This document shows, piece by piece, positions 46,642 through 54,893 of a stretch of DNA of 64,000 nt. The stretch spans positions 62,001-126,000 of the forward strand of contig CAYPNT010000001.1 in assembly GCA_964412235.1 (NCBI GenBank), read 5' to 3'. The position numbers and the translations under genes were made by a program. This DNA comes from JAYZQT01 sp964412235 (GTDB lineage: Bacteria > Pseudomonadota > Alphaproteobacteria > MPNO01 > UBA830). The notes beneath the pieces were generated by a model, which was given only the letters and a program-made list of their open reading frames with translations, was not told the DNA's origin and ran no database searches. The number at the start of each line of letters is the position of its first letter. The stretch's first letter is position 1.

Positions 46642-47715
46642 ATGGAATTCGGGATGCAATTTTTTCCTGCTGTAGGGCCAGACCAAAAGTCGGGACAGCA
46701 ATATTTTGATGAATGTTTGCGTCTTACCGAATTTGCGGACGTTTATGGGTATACGCATATCAGGACTGTGGAACATTATTTTCATCCCTATGGTGGCTAT
46801 AGTCCCAATCCGATTGTATTTTTATCCGCGGCGTCCCAACGTACAAAAAAAGCCCGCATGGTTACTGGTGCTGTTCTTCCTGTTTTTAATAATCCTCTCA
46901 AGCTAGCGGGTGAAATAGGGATGTTGGACTCTATTTCGGACGGCCGAGTGGAAATAGGCTTTGCGCGGGCTTTCTTGCCGCACGAATACGACCGTTTTGG
47001 CATTGATCTTGATGAGAGTGTGGCGCGGTTTGACGAAGGTATGGAACAAGTGGATCTTTTGCTGACCGGTGAGAACGTGTCGCATGAAGGAAAATTTCAC
47101 AGCTTTAAGGATGTCACCTCTTTACCACGTCCCGCACAACAGCCGCGACCCAACTTTTGGACCGCAGCATTTACGACACCGGAGTCTTTTGAGAAGGCCG
47201 GGCGCGTCGGAAATTATATTATGGCAATCCCAATTGGGGGAGCACAGATGTCTGAGCTAATTTCTATCTATCGCGACGCATGGAAATCGGCGGGTCACGA
47301 GGGGGAGGGTCGGACCATGCTTGCTTTTCACATGTACTGCCACGAAGATGCGGCGGAAGCCGCACGAATTGCGAGGGAGCCTCTCAATCGGTATCTAAAA
47401 TCGCTTGTGAATGCGGCGAGTGATTGGGTGGATGGTGCATCTTCCGACAATTATAAAGGTTACGACAAAATGATCGCGGCGTTGGATCGGGAAACCTTTG
47501 AAAGCCAAGTAGAGAAAGGTGCTGCTTGGGTTGGTACTCCGGAGACTCTCATTGACCAAATTAGAGACTATAATGATGCGGTTGGTGGCTTTGATGATGC
47601 CTCTCTTCAAGTTAATTTTAATGACATGTCATATGAAGATGCGGAACAATCGGTTAAGCTGTTTGGAGAAAAAGTAATGCCGCTCGTTGCCGAAAGTAGT
47701 GCAGCTGAAGCGTAA
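46642..47715 (+). CDS. Luciferase-like flavin-dependent monooxygenase
   Basis: 357 residues of the LLM class (bacterial luciferase-like TIM barrel), using reduced FMN supplied by a separate reductase. Features are YTHIRTVEHYFHPYGGYSPNP, ISDGRVEIGFARAFLPHEY (flavin binding) and NPLKLAGEIGMLDSI. Members oxidise alkanesulfonates, amines, aldehydes or heteroaromatics; no specific subtype can be read. It is preceded by GGGAGA eight bases before the ATG, and it is divergent from the MarR gene, which probably regulates it. Confidence 0.88.
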   Translation: MEFGMQFFPAVGPDQKSGQQYFDECLRLTEFADVYGYTHIRTVEHYFHPYGGYSPNPIVFLSAASQRTKKARMVTGAVLPVFNNPLKLAGEIGMLDSISDGRVEIGFARAFLPHEYDRFGIDLDESVARFDEGMEQVDLLLTGENVSHEGKFHSFKDVTSLPRPAQQPRPNFWTAAFTTPESFEKAGRVGNYIMAIPIGGAQMSELISIYRDAWKSAGHEGEGRTMLAFHMYCHEDAAEAARIAREPLNRYLKSLVNAASDWVDGASSDNYKGYDKMIAALDRETFESQVEKGAAWVGTPETLIDQIRDYNDAVGGFDDASLQVNFNDMSYEDAEQSVKLFGEKVMPLVAESSAAEA

Positions 47716-47925
47716 GTTGTGAGAAGCCAAACCAATAAGAGGTTGGGACGGGTTCCGGCCTTTTCCCGCCGCTATCTCCATCGTGATTTCTAGCAATGGT
47801 AGAGATACCGTAGCAAATTTTTGCTTTGGCTCAAAAAAAACAAAATCCGGCTCATTCCAGTAGTGTGGTAATTAAAGGCTTGTTTGTATGTATAATGTTC
47901 TGACCTTTATTTCGGGTTTTTACTT

Positions 47926-48903
47926 ATGACCACGCTCGTGACAGGTGTCGCCGGGTTTATCGGCTATCATACAGCCACCCGACTTTTGGCTCGTGGTGAC
48001 ACCGTCGTCGGGATCGATAGTTTGAGTGATTATTATAGTGTGGCGTTAAAACAGGCTCGTCTGGACCAGTTAACAAAACATGAAGCCTTCACATTTCATC
48101 GTCTGGATTTGGCGGAGCGGACGGCTTTTGAGACAATTAGGTCCGCGATTAAAGGGGTCGTGCGTGCCATACATCTCGCGGCACAGCCTGGTGTTAGACA
48201 TTCAATCGAACATCCCTTTGATTATGTAGACTCAAATCTTGTTGCACATATGACAGTCCTTGAACTTTGTAGGCATAACCCGGAATTCGAACACTTAGTC
48301 TATGGTAGTTCTAGCTCAGTGTACGGGGCTAACACTAAATTACCCTTTTCTACGGAAGACAGGGTCGAGCGACCGGTTTCGCTTTATGCGGCGACAAAAC
48401 TAGCCAATGAGCATATGAGTTACAGCTATGCACATTTATATGGAATACCACAAACGGGCCTTCGGTTTTTTACCGTTTATGGCCCCTGGGGTCGACCAGA
48501 TATGGCTGTTTCTCTTTTCACAGACGCGATTTTTCAGGGGCACCCAATAGAGCTTTTCAATAACGGAGAAATGAAGCGAGATTTTACTTATATTGATGAT
48601 ATCGTGAATGGTATTATCGCGGCCCACGACCATCCACCACAATCGGCTAAAACACCGCCCCATAGAATCTATAATATTGGTAGTAGTGAACCAGAACCTT
48701 TGCTTAAGTTGGTTGGCTTCCTCGAAAAGGCAATCGGTAAAGAAGCACGCTTGGTCATGAAGCCGATGCAAAAAGGCGAGGTGTTGGAGACGTATGCAGA
48801 TATTGCTGTTACAGAACGGGAGTTAGAGTTTAAACCAACGGTCGGACTAGATGTTGGCATCCCTGAGTTTGTTGATTGGTTTAAAACTTTTCATAAAATA
48901 TAA
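47926..48903 (+). CDS. NAD-dependent sugar epimerase, UDP-glucuronate 4-epimerase-like
   Basis: 325 residues of the extended SDR class. The N-terminal TGVAGFIGYHTATRLLARGDTVVG (GxxGxxG) binds NAD; LAAQPGVRHSIEHPFDYVDSN and the catalytic Ser and Tyr-x3-Lys in GSSSSVYG and YAATKLANE are intact, as is the RFFTVYGPWGRPDMA motif typical of UDP-glucuronate epimerases. It would interconvert UDP-GlcA and UDP-GalA for surface polysaccharide. It stands alone among catabolic genes, with a 210-base spacer upstream in which no gene was found. Confidence 0.9.
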   Translation: MTTLVTGVAGFIGYHTATRLLARGDTVVGIDSLSDYYSVALKQARLDQLTKHEAFTFHRLDLAERTAFETIRSAIKGVVRAIHLAAQPGVRHSIEHPFDYVDSNLVAHMTVLELCRHNPEFEHLVYGSSSSVYGANTKLPFSTEDRVERPVSLYAATKLANEHMSYSYAHLYGIPQTGLRFFTVYGPWGRPDMAVSLFTDAIFQGHPIELFNNGEMKRDFTYIDDIVNGIIAAHDHPPQSAKTPPHRIYNIGSSEPEPLLKLVGFLEKAIGKEARLVMKPMQKGEVLETYADIAVTERELEFKPTVGLDVGIPEFVDWFKTFHKI

Positions 48904-49006
48904 AAACCTTCAATTTAATTTTGACCAATTTAATATACTGGCCTAGCTGATATTGCATTTATAATGTTACTATCCCACTGAAGCGGGTTTTTGGGAGGAC
49001 AAAAAC

Positions 49007-50053
49007 ATGAGTAGGGCTCTGCACGAAAAACCAGAACTGACCAACGCGCGTGCGGATTTTTATGGCCGTATGGCGGAACAAAGTATGACACCCCTCTGGG
49101 AAGTTCTGCATACCCTATTGGCTGAAGCGCCGGTTACCGAAGCTACACCGCACAAGTGGGATTATGATCTTTGTCGTCCCTATATCATGGAGTCCGCTGA
49201 CGTAATTTCCGCGGCCGAAGCTGAACGTAGAGTTATGGTGTTGGAAAATCCCACATTAGAGGGCCGCTCGTGTATCACAGAGGCCCTTTACGCTGGCCTT
49301 CAGCTTATAATGCCTGGTGAAGTTGCGCCGGCGCATAGGCACTCTCCCGCTGCTCTGCGCTTTATCGTGGAAGGATCCGGTGCCTACACTGCGATAAATG
49401 GTGAAAAGGCATATATGGAAGTCGGTGACTTGATTCTGACACCGTCCTGGGTCTGGCATGACCATGGCCATGACGGGGATGTGCCCGTGGTTTGGCTGGA
49501 TGGGCTTGATATACCGCTTGTTCGGCATTTGGGACCGGTGTTTGCTGAGCCATATCCTGATGCAGAATTTCCGAAAGGCCGTCCGACGGGTGACAATGTG
49601 GCTCGTTATGGGGGCAACATGTTGCCATTCGGTCAGACGCACACCTCACAAAATTCACCTGTTTTTCATTATCCCTATGCAAATACACGTGAAACCCTGG
49701 AGACCTTGTCCCAATCAGGTGATGTTGATGCACGCCACGGCATAAAGTTGGAATACATTAATCCGACGACGGGTGGTCCCGTAATGCCGACTATTTCTAC
49801 CTACATGCAGATGCTTACAAAGGACTTTTCAGGTCAAGAGTATCAGACAACTGCCGCATGGGTATATCACTGTGTGGAAGGATCAGGCCGAACAATTGTT
49901 AATGGTAAAGCTATTGATTGGAAAGCCAAAGATACATTTGTGATCCCTGCCTGGTACAAACATGCGCACGAAGCTGAGGAAAATTCGTTCTTGTTTAGCT
50001 TCACGGATCAGCCGGTCCAGCAGAAGTTGGGTCTTTTCAGAGAGGCTGCGTAA
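49007..50053 (+). CDS. Gentisate 1,2-dioxygenase
   Basis: 348 residues with two cupin domains, the normal size. It opens the gentisate ring between C1 and C2 to give maleylpyruvate, using Fe(II). The iron ligands are His110 and His112 in APAHRHSPAALRFI and His151 in SWVWHDHGHDG. The second cupin half has WVYHCVEGSGRTIVNG. Downstream enzymes (maleylpyruvate isomerase, fumarylpyruvate hydrolase) are not in the window. It converges with the minus-strand operon of thioesterase, diiron oxygenase and reductase, which likely supplies its substrate. A GGGAGG RBS precedes the ATG by seven bases. Confidence 0.92.
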   Translation: MSRALHEKPELTNARADFYGRMAEQSMTPLWEVLHTLLAEAPVTEATPHKWDYDLCRPYIMESADVISAAEAERRVMVLENPTLEGRSCITEALYAGLQLIMPGEVAPAHRHSPAALRFIVEGSGAYTAINGEKAYMEVGDLILTPSWVWHDHGHDGDVPVVWLDGLDIPLVRHLGPVFAEPYPDAEFPKGRPTGDNVARYGGNMLPFGQTHTSQNSPVFHYPYANTRETLETLSQSGDVDARHGIKLEYINPTTGGPVMPTISTYMQMLTKDFSGQEYQTTAAWVYHCVEGSGRTIVNGKAIDWKAKDTFVIPAWYKHAHEAEENSFLFSFTDQPVQQKLGLFREAA

Positions 50054-50075
50054 AAACAAGGCGGGTTAACATTTT

Positions 50076-50534
50076 TTAAGCACTATAAAGTTTTTTCAGA
50101 AGCGTGATACATTTTTGGCGCTCGTCTTCGTCTAAATCACCCGCTATTTCGTTTTCATGTTCCAGTGCTACCTGTTTAAGGTCTTTGAGCAGAGCCACAC
50201 CGTCTTCGGTCAACCGAAGCGCGTGAGATCGACGATCGGTGGGCGAAACGCGGCGTTTAACAAGTCCTGCGTTTTCCAAACGATCTATGATCTGTACTAA
50301 TGTTGAGCGGTCAAAGCGCAGTGCATCGGCAATCGCACTTTGGCTAATGGCGGGATTAGCTTCAATAAGAAGGAGCGTTCCAAATTGCGGGGCAGTAATG
50401 CCATTTCGTCCAACGGTTTTTCCGAAATGATGAAAAACCGCAAGTTGAGCACATCGAAGGTTAAAACCGATTAGGTTTGGCAGGATACCCATATTAATGG
50501 AAGACTGTTCTGCATTCTTTTTTCCGATTTTCAT
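50076..50534 (-). CDS. MarR-family transcriptional regulator
   Basis: 152 residues. The winged-helix core reads PQFGTLLLIEANPAISQ, AIADALRFDRSTLVQIIDRLENAGLV and the wing SPTDRRSHALRLTEDG. It is the last gene of the long minus-strand operon, ten bases after the thioesterase gene, and converges with gentisate dioxygenase. The most economical inference is control of the same aromatic-acid pathway, induced by the acid or its CoA ester. No operator was identified. Confidence 0.88.
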   Translation of the reverse strand: MKIGKKNAEQSSINMGILPNLIGFNLRCAQLAVFHHFGKTVGRNGITAPQFGTLLLIEANPAISQSAIADALRFDRSTLVQIIDRLENAGLVKRRVSPTDRRSHALRLTEDGVALLKDLKQVALEHENEIAGDLDEDERQKCITLLKKLYSA

Positions 50535-50544
50535 CTCTCTACTC

Positions 50545-50982
50545 TTATGAAAAAGTTTGTTTAAAATCTTCCGGAATTTTACCTGCTTTTAGCTTCGTCT
50601 CGTCATTTGGATCAAACAAACCCCATATTCGAATTTCTTTGCCTTCTACCGCGATAACGCCATCGTTCCAAATATTGTGCGTAACCGTGAAACTTTTACC
50701 GCCAAAATGAGAGACAAAGCTCTCAACCTCAAGGTCATCCGTCCACCGGCAACGGCCATTAAAAGAAGCTTGTGCGTCGACAAGAGGCAACCCAGCGATG
50801 TTCCGTCGCTTAATAAGTTGATCATAGGGTTCACCAGCCGCGTCAAGCAAACGATGTGTTCCAATGTCAAACCACCGAAAATAATTTGGGTAAAACATCT
50901 GTCCCAGTTGATCACAGTGCGCCCATTCCGCGCGGGTTTGAAACTTGTTTGTGAACGGCACTGCGTTCGTCTCCAAATTCAT
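50545..50982 (-). CDS. Hotdog acyl-CoA thioesterase, 4-hydroxybenzoyl-CoA type
   Basis: 145 residues of the 4HBT family. The catalytic aspartate is Asp24 in AHCDQLGQMFYPNYFRWFD, which matches the Pseudomonas-type 4-hydroxybenzoyl-CoA thioesterase motif (DxxGxxxxxxY). In this operon the most likely task is release of gentisate (or another hydroxybenzoate) from its CoA ester before ring cleavage by the convergent dioxygenase. This is an inference from context; aryl specificity cannot be read reliably. It lies 84 bases downstream of the 188-residue protein gene. Confidence 0.85.
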   Translation of the reverse strand: MNLETNAVPFTNKFQTRAEWAHCDQLGQMFYPNYFRWFDIGTHRLLDAAGEPYDQLIKRRNIAGLPLVDAQASFNGRCRWTDDLEVESFVSHFGGKSFTVTHNIWNDGVIAVEGKEIRIWGLFDPNDETKLKAGKIPEDFKQTFS

Positions 50983-51066
50983 GTTTTCTTGCAGGAAGCC
51001 GGAAACTAAGCGGACTAGGCAGACAAGACAAGTTTCAATGCCAATGAGTTCAAACTATATGGCTCG

Positions 51067-51633
51067 CTATAAAATGAAAAATGTATCGTTATAAACCCCG
51101 AGGGGCCAATGACCTGCTCTAAAAATCTGGAATTTGTAGAGAAATGGGTTGTTGTTGTTGGATACTTTTATTGTGCCAAGGGCCGCTTGATGAACAGCTT
51201 CTGTCGCTGCGCCCGTAGCACTTTTGATGATTGTTTCATCCTTTATTTTTAAACTTAACAATTTTTTAGATACCGCATGAGGTACGGGGTCAAAAACTTT
51301 ACTCGCAATTTGGGTCATCCGTGCATGAAAAAGCGAGTCACCTAAAACAGTTTTACTTTCTGCAGTTAAAGTACTACCTAGCCTTGTTTCCGTTTTCCAC
51401 CAGGCTGGCGCCCAATCATTGCGAGACGCGACTTTCCGGGCTGTCTGCCAGTCTTTTACTCGGTTGATGTGACGGTGTTTTACCTCTAATGATCCAAGGT
51501 AGTTGTGTACATTTGTTTTGTCGTCTTCAGTGAGCGATTGTCCTGCCGCTTCAAACCAACCAATCTTTGGTAAGACCTTTTCTAATTGCAGCAGACGCTT
51601 CAAAATGGTTGGCCTGAGGTCAGGTAGTTTCAA
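51067..51633 (-). CDS. Unrecognised 188-residue protein, probable partner of the PaaA-like oxygenase
   Basis: No known family is recognised. The protein has 188 residues, is soluble-looking with no transmembrane helix or signal peptide, and is rich in charged helices in its first half (LKRLLQLEKVLPKIGWFEAAG). It has no ExxH diiron motif, no nucleotide-binding motif and no cysteine at all. The C-terminal third looks beta-rich and aromatic (FLYKFQIFRAGHWPLGVYND). Its start overlaps the end of the PaaA-like gene by 14 bases, meaning tight translational coupling and probably a physical complex. It might replace the structural PaaC or PaaB subunits. The function is open. Confidence 0.75.
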   Translation of the reverse strand: MKLPDLRPTILKRLLQLEKVLPKIGWFEAAGQSLTEDDKTNVHNYLGSLEVKHRHINRVKDWQTARKVASRNDWAPAWWKTETRLGSTLTAESKTVLGDSLFHARMTQIASKVFDPVPHAVSKKLLSLKIKDETIIKSATGAATEAVHQAALGTIKVSNNNNPFLYKFQIFRAGHWPLGVYNDTFFIL

Positions 51634-52339
51634 GCTCCACTTTGGGAAGTGTTAGACCTAGTTTTCCTTCTATAAGCTCACGGGCGCGGTTTATATAATC
51701 TTCCCGCATTTCCTCATTAGTCCGCAGTTTTATTCCCCATTTTCGGTAGATTTCATTATTTCGTGAGCCCGATTGTCCAAAGAAGGCCGGCATCCACGGA
51801 AACACTTTGTCAACTGCATTTTGCACGGCTACCGCCTTTCCGGCTTCCAAAAGGTCACTGCAAAAATCCTCACCAAATTGTGCGTGAAATCGCTCCTCTG
51901 GCATTGTCATCCTTGCCAGATTTCGGAGCGGGTGAAATGAACAATGGATGAGGTCTTCAACTTGGAGTATTTCTGCCAAATCACCCAATGCTTTGATAAC
52001 GCAGAACTCTATCCACGTTTCCATCTTATATTCCATGATGCTCAATGGGCGCTTACTGCTCGTTTCAGGAATCATCTGGTTGTCCGGGATTCCAATCTGT
52101 TGTCCTAATTCTGCAAATCTTACGTGATGTCCATATTCTTCCATGACAATCCGACAGGTGAGCCATTTTGCATACGGATTTGGCGCGAGTGCAATCGCCG
52201 GTTCATCAAATACCTGGGAACCGTATAGTTCATTAATTGCGTGGCTGAGAACAATTTTACGAATTGCGTCCTGATATTCTTTGGGCTGGTCACCAAATTC
52301 ATCTACCGTCTTTACTTGGCGTATTTCGGTTTCGGTCAT
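51620..52339 (-). CDS. PaaA-like diiron oxygenase subunit (phenylacetyl-CoA epoxidase family)
   Basis: 239 residues of the ferritin-like PaaA/BoxB class, shorter than PaaA (about 310) or BoxB (about 470). A complete four-helix diiron ligand set can be read: Glu37 (NELYGS), Glu68-x2-His71 (EEYGHH), Glu111 (WIEFCV) and Glu149-x2-His152 (PEERFHAQFG). The C-terminal KLRTNEEMREDYINRARELI and LGLTLP match the PaaA end. The enzyme should insert oxygen into an aryl-CoA, with electrons from the reductase at 53292. No PaaB, PaaC or PaaD gene is present; the 188-residue gene is the only partner candidate. Ring epoxidation or hydroxylation is inferred. Confidence 0.82.
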   Translation of the reverse strand: MTETEIRQVKTVDEFGDQPKEYQDAIRKIVLSHAINELYGSQVFDEPAIALAPNPYAKWLTCRIVMEEYGHHVRFAELGQQIGIPDNQMIPETSSKRPLSIMEYKMETWIEFCVIKALGDLAEILQVEDLIHCSFHPLRNLARMTMPEERFHAQFGEDFCSDLLEAGKAVAVQNAVDKVFPWMPAFFGQSGSRNNEIYRKWGIKLRTNEEMREDYINRARELIEGKLGLTLPKVELETT

Positions 52340-52348
52340 ATTGATCCT

Positions 52349-53299
52349 CTATACGACTGGGTCTGTATTAAACACTTCGAGATCGGTTCGCATTTCTGAA
52401 AAATGAACTCGGAATTTTTTATCTACGGCATCTGATATTTCATTGAGTGACCACTCGCCGTTCTCTGAAATTGCTATAGCCTTCGGCTCAGATTGCGTAA
52501 ACAGCATAGTTTCTCGCGCCCGTACTCCAAATATTTGTCCTGTGACGTCCTGCGCGTCCTCGGAGCATAGCCAAGAAACAAAATTCGCCACGTGACGTGG
52601 CTCTACCTTTAAGGCTCTCGCCTTATAGGTCGCTTGTTCATCGTTGGCGGGCTGAATCATCTTCGTCACTCGTGTCGCGGCAAAGGGGGCAACGGCGTTA
52701 GATGTTACGCCTGACCGGGCCATATCTAGGGCAGCGGTTCGCATGAGAGAAATTAGTCCACCTTTGGAGGCAGAATAAGGAGCTTGACCGTAATTTCCGA
52801 TAAAACCAGCGGTTGAAATAATGTGCACAAGCCGCCCCCATGTGTATTTTTCGCCTCCGCCACGGCGAGACCGCGCTTGATCCCGCATTACCGAAGTAGC
52901 AGCAGCCATCAGATAAAATGGGGCCGATAGATTGTTTTTTATCACCTTGTCCCAATCGTCGGTATCACCCTTAAAGATAAAAGCATCACGGAGAATGGCT
53001 GCATTGTTTACGACGATATCAATTCCCCCAAATGTATCTCGCGCCATTTCGATGGCTTGGTTTGCTGCAGCAGGAATGCCCATGTCTTCCGTATAAGCAG
53101 CAGCGCGTTTACCGAGCTTGCGCGTAAATGCTTCTGCGATGGAGGGGTCTGGGTTATTTCCTGCAATATCAACGCCATTATCTGCGACGATTATTCTGGC
53201 GCCTTTGGCTATGAGGTTTTCGCTTATCGAGGCCCCAATTCCTCTTGCGCCGCCCGTTACGATGGCAACGCGGCCATCAAGCGGTTTTGTACTAGTCAT
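52349..53299 (-). CDS. Short-chain dehydrogenase, multifunctional-enzyme-2-like
   Basis: 316 residues. The SDR core has TGGARGIGAS for NAD(P), NNAAILRD, an active-site Ser in IISTAGFIG and Tyr-x3-Lys in YSASK. A C-terminal extension of about 60 residues after GVRARETMLFTQ resembles the tail of hydroxyacyl-CoA dehydrogenases of the MFE-2 group and ends FNTDPVV. A role in oxidising a hydroxylated or dihydrodiol CoA intermediate to an aromatic product is inferred from context. It overlaps the reductase gene by eight bases and lies 9 bases upstream of the PaaA-like gene, thus in the same message. Confidence 0.85.
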   Translation of the reverse strand: MTSTKPLDGRVAIVTGGARGIGASISENLIAKGARIIVADNGVDIAGNNPDPSIAEAFTRKLGKRAAAYTEDMGIPAAANQAIEMARDTFGGIDIVVNNAAILRDAFIFKGDTDDWDKVIKNNLSAPFYLMAAATSVMRDQARSRRGGGEKYTWGRLVHIISTAGFIGNYGQAPYSASKGGLISLMRTAALDMARSGVTSNAVAPFAATRVTKMIQPANDEQATYKARALKVEPRHVANFVSWLCSEDAQDVTGQIFGVRARETMLFTQSEPKAIAISENGEWSLNEISDAVDKKFRVHFSEMRTDLEVFNTDPVV

Positions 53300-54323
53300 C
53301 CCAATTTTCCAGTTCCATTTTTTCGGCCTCCGTATAAAAAGCGTCTGCGTGAATATTTTCTTGTCGAAGCCCCAGTGTAAGAAGTGAATTTGTTGTTGTT
53401 TCTATCATAGGGGGCGGTCCGGCAAGATACGCCTTTCCACCATCCAAATTGGTAAAATCCTCCATCACCGCTTCATGCAAATATCCCGTACGGCGCGTAG
53501 TTTTCGCCGATGGTTCAGAGAGAACAGGTATAAAGCAGAAATTGGCATATCGTTTTGTGAGGTTTAAAAAGGTTGATTCCAAATATATGTCACGTTCGTC
53601 CCGCATGCCAAAATAAAAATAGATATGCTGTTGCATACCCTTTCGCAACGCTTGCTCAACGATGGATTTTATAGGGGCAAGCCCTGACCCCCCGGCAAGT
53701 GCGATGATTGGAGTGTGTTCGGATTCGCGTAGCCAGGATGATCCGTAAGGACCCTCCACCAGGACGCGATCGCCTTCTGCCAAATGGTGCTGCACGTAGG
53801 TACTTGTGATTCCATCTGCTATATGACGAATATGAAATTCTATAACGGGCTCTTCTGGCAGGTTGGCCATGGAATAATCCCGAGCTGGCAGGTTATCAAT
53901 AGTTAAAGACGCATACTGTCCGGCCGAGAAAATGAAGGGCCCACCCGATAAAATCTCAAGACATACCTGTTTTATGTCGTGGGTCAGTTCAGACATACTC
54001 TTTACCTGGCAAACCATATTTCTGAGCGGATGAGTAACGATTTCTTCTTCGTTGAGCCATGCGATCTGGACATCTTCCCATGGTACAGATCGACACGCTA
54101 GGACAAGGTTGTTCATTCTGTCATCTGCCGATAGGGCGTATTCCGAATGGGGTAACATCTCAACTTCCCCGGCGATCAATCTGGACTTACATGCGCCGCA
54201 GTTTCCGGATTGGCATCCGTGAGGGTATGGCACACCCTGCTTAAGTGCGGCATCCAATATAGTTTGACCTGGCTCCACTATGATTGGCATGTCAAATTGT
54301 GTTATCTCGGCGGTAAAACTCAT
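53292..54323 (-). CDS. 2Fe-2S/FAD oxidoreductase, electron transfer component
   Basis: 343 residues. An N-terminal plant-type ferredoxin domain has Cys37, Cys42, Cys45 and Cys77 (GCQSGNCGAC and LACRS). The FAD-binding domain has RDYSMAN (RxYS motif), and the NAD(P) domain has GGSGLAP and AGPPPMI near the C-terminus. This order (ferredoxin, flavin, NAD) is that of phenol hydroxylase and toluene-type reductases; PaaE has the reverse order. It should pass electrons to the PaaA-like oxygenase in the same operon, and perhaps to the VanA-like oxygenase at 36.9 kb, which lacks a reductase. It is the first oxygenase gene after pyrE. Confidence 0.9.
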   Translation of the reverse strand: MSFTAEITQFDMPIIVEPGQTILDAALKQGVPYPHGCQSGNCGACKSRLIAGEVEMLPHSEYALSADDRMNNLVLACRSVPWEDVQIAWLNEEEIVTHPLRNMVCQVKSMSELTHDIKQVCLEILSGGPFIFSAGQYASLTIDNLPARDYSMANLPEEPVIEFHIRHIADGITSTYVQHHLAEGDRVLVEGPYGSSWLRESEHTPIIALAGGSGLAPIKSIVEQALRKGMQQHIYFYFGMRDERDIYLESTFLNLTKRYANFCFIPVLSEPSAKTTRRTGYLHEAVMEDFTNLDGGKAYLAGPPPMIETTTNSLLTLGLRQENIHADAFYTEAEKMELENWDD

Positions 54324-54344
54324 GCTTTTGGCTGGGAACCGTTA

Positions 54345-54893
54345 TCAGTCCGCGAAATCGTCCTTGTCGAGCAGCGCGACAAACTGGATACCTTGTTTTG
54401 CAAAAAACGTTTCAGCACCTTGTAGCCTATCAACAATGGTGACTACCATAGGGACATCGCCTCCGGTTTCCCGTCGCACAGCATCAATTGCTTGCATGGC
54501 AGACCCACCAGTAGTTGTTACGTCCTCTACTATCAAAATATTTTTCCCTGGTACTATATTTCCCTCGATTTGTTTTTTGGTGCCTCTTTCTTTTATTTCT
54601 TTTCTTACCAGAAAACCCGGAAGGGGTTGCTCTGTGTTTGCTGAGGCCATAGAAACGGCAGCTACTAAGGGTACCGCACCGACGGCCATTCCCCCCACAC
54701 AACCAAATTTCATAGTTGCAGCAGCATTGAGAATAAGTTCGGCTGAAAGTCGACCGCCGATTGGATCTAAAACTGTGGGCTTCATATCAAAATAAAAGCC
54801 GCTCGTCTGACCAGACGCTAGTGTATAATCACCACCTTTTGAAAAAGATTTTCTTGCGACAATGTCACGAAGCTGCTGTTTACGTGTGTCCAT
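54345..54893 (-). CDS. pyrE: Orotate phosphoribosyltransferase
   Basis: Forms OMP from orotate and PRPP in pyrimidine synthesis. 182 residues, on the short side. The PRPP-binding motif VEDVTTTGGSAM, with the preceding ILIV strand, is present, together with the family stretches YDMKPTVLDPIGG-like (FYFDMKPT) and SVEDVTTTGG. Its ATG shares one base with the TAA of the CoxL-type gene (TAATG), so translation is coupled. It is unusual to find this biosynthetic gene inside a catabolic operon; it may be a chance operon member. Confidence 0.92.
   Translation of the reverse strand: MDTRKQQLRDIVARKSFSKGGDYTLASGQTSGFYFDMKPTVLDPIGGRLSAELILNAAATMKFGCVGGMAVGAVPLVAAVSMASANTEQPLPGFLVRKEIKERGTKKQIEGNIVPGKNILIVEDVTTTGGSAMQAIDAVRRETGGDVPMVVTIVDRLQGAETFFAKQGIQFVALLDKDDFAD

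Noticed and set aside
54280..54795. A 171-codon plus-strand frame opposite pyrE
   Set aside because: It is antisense to an intact pyrE and shows no known domain.
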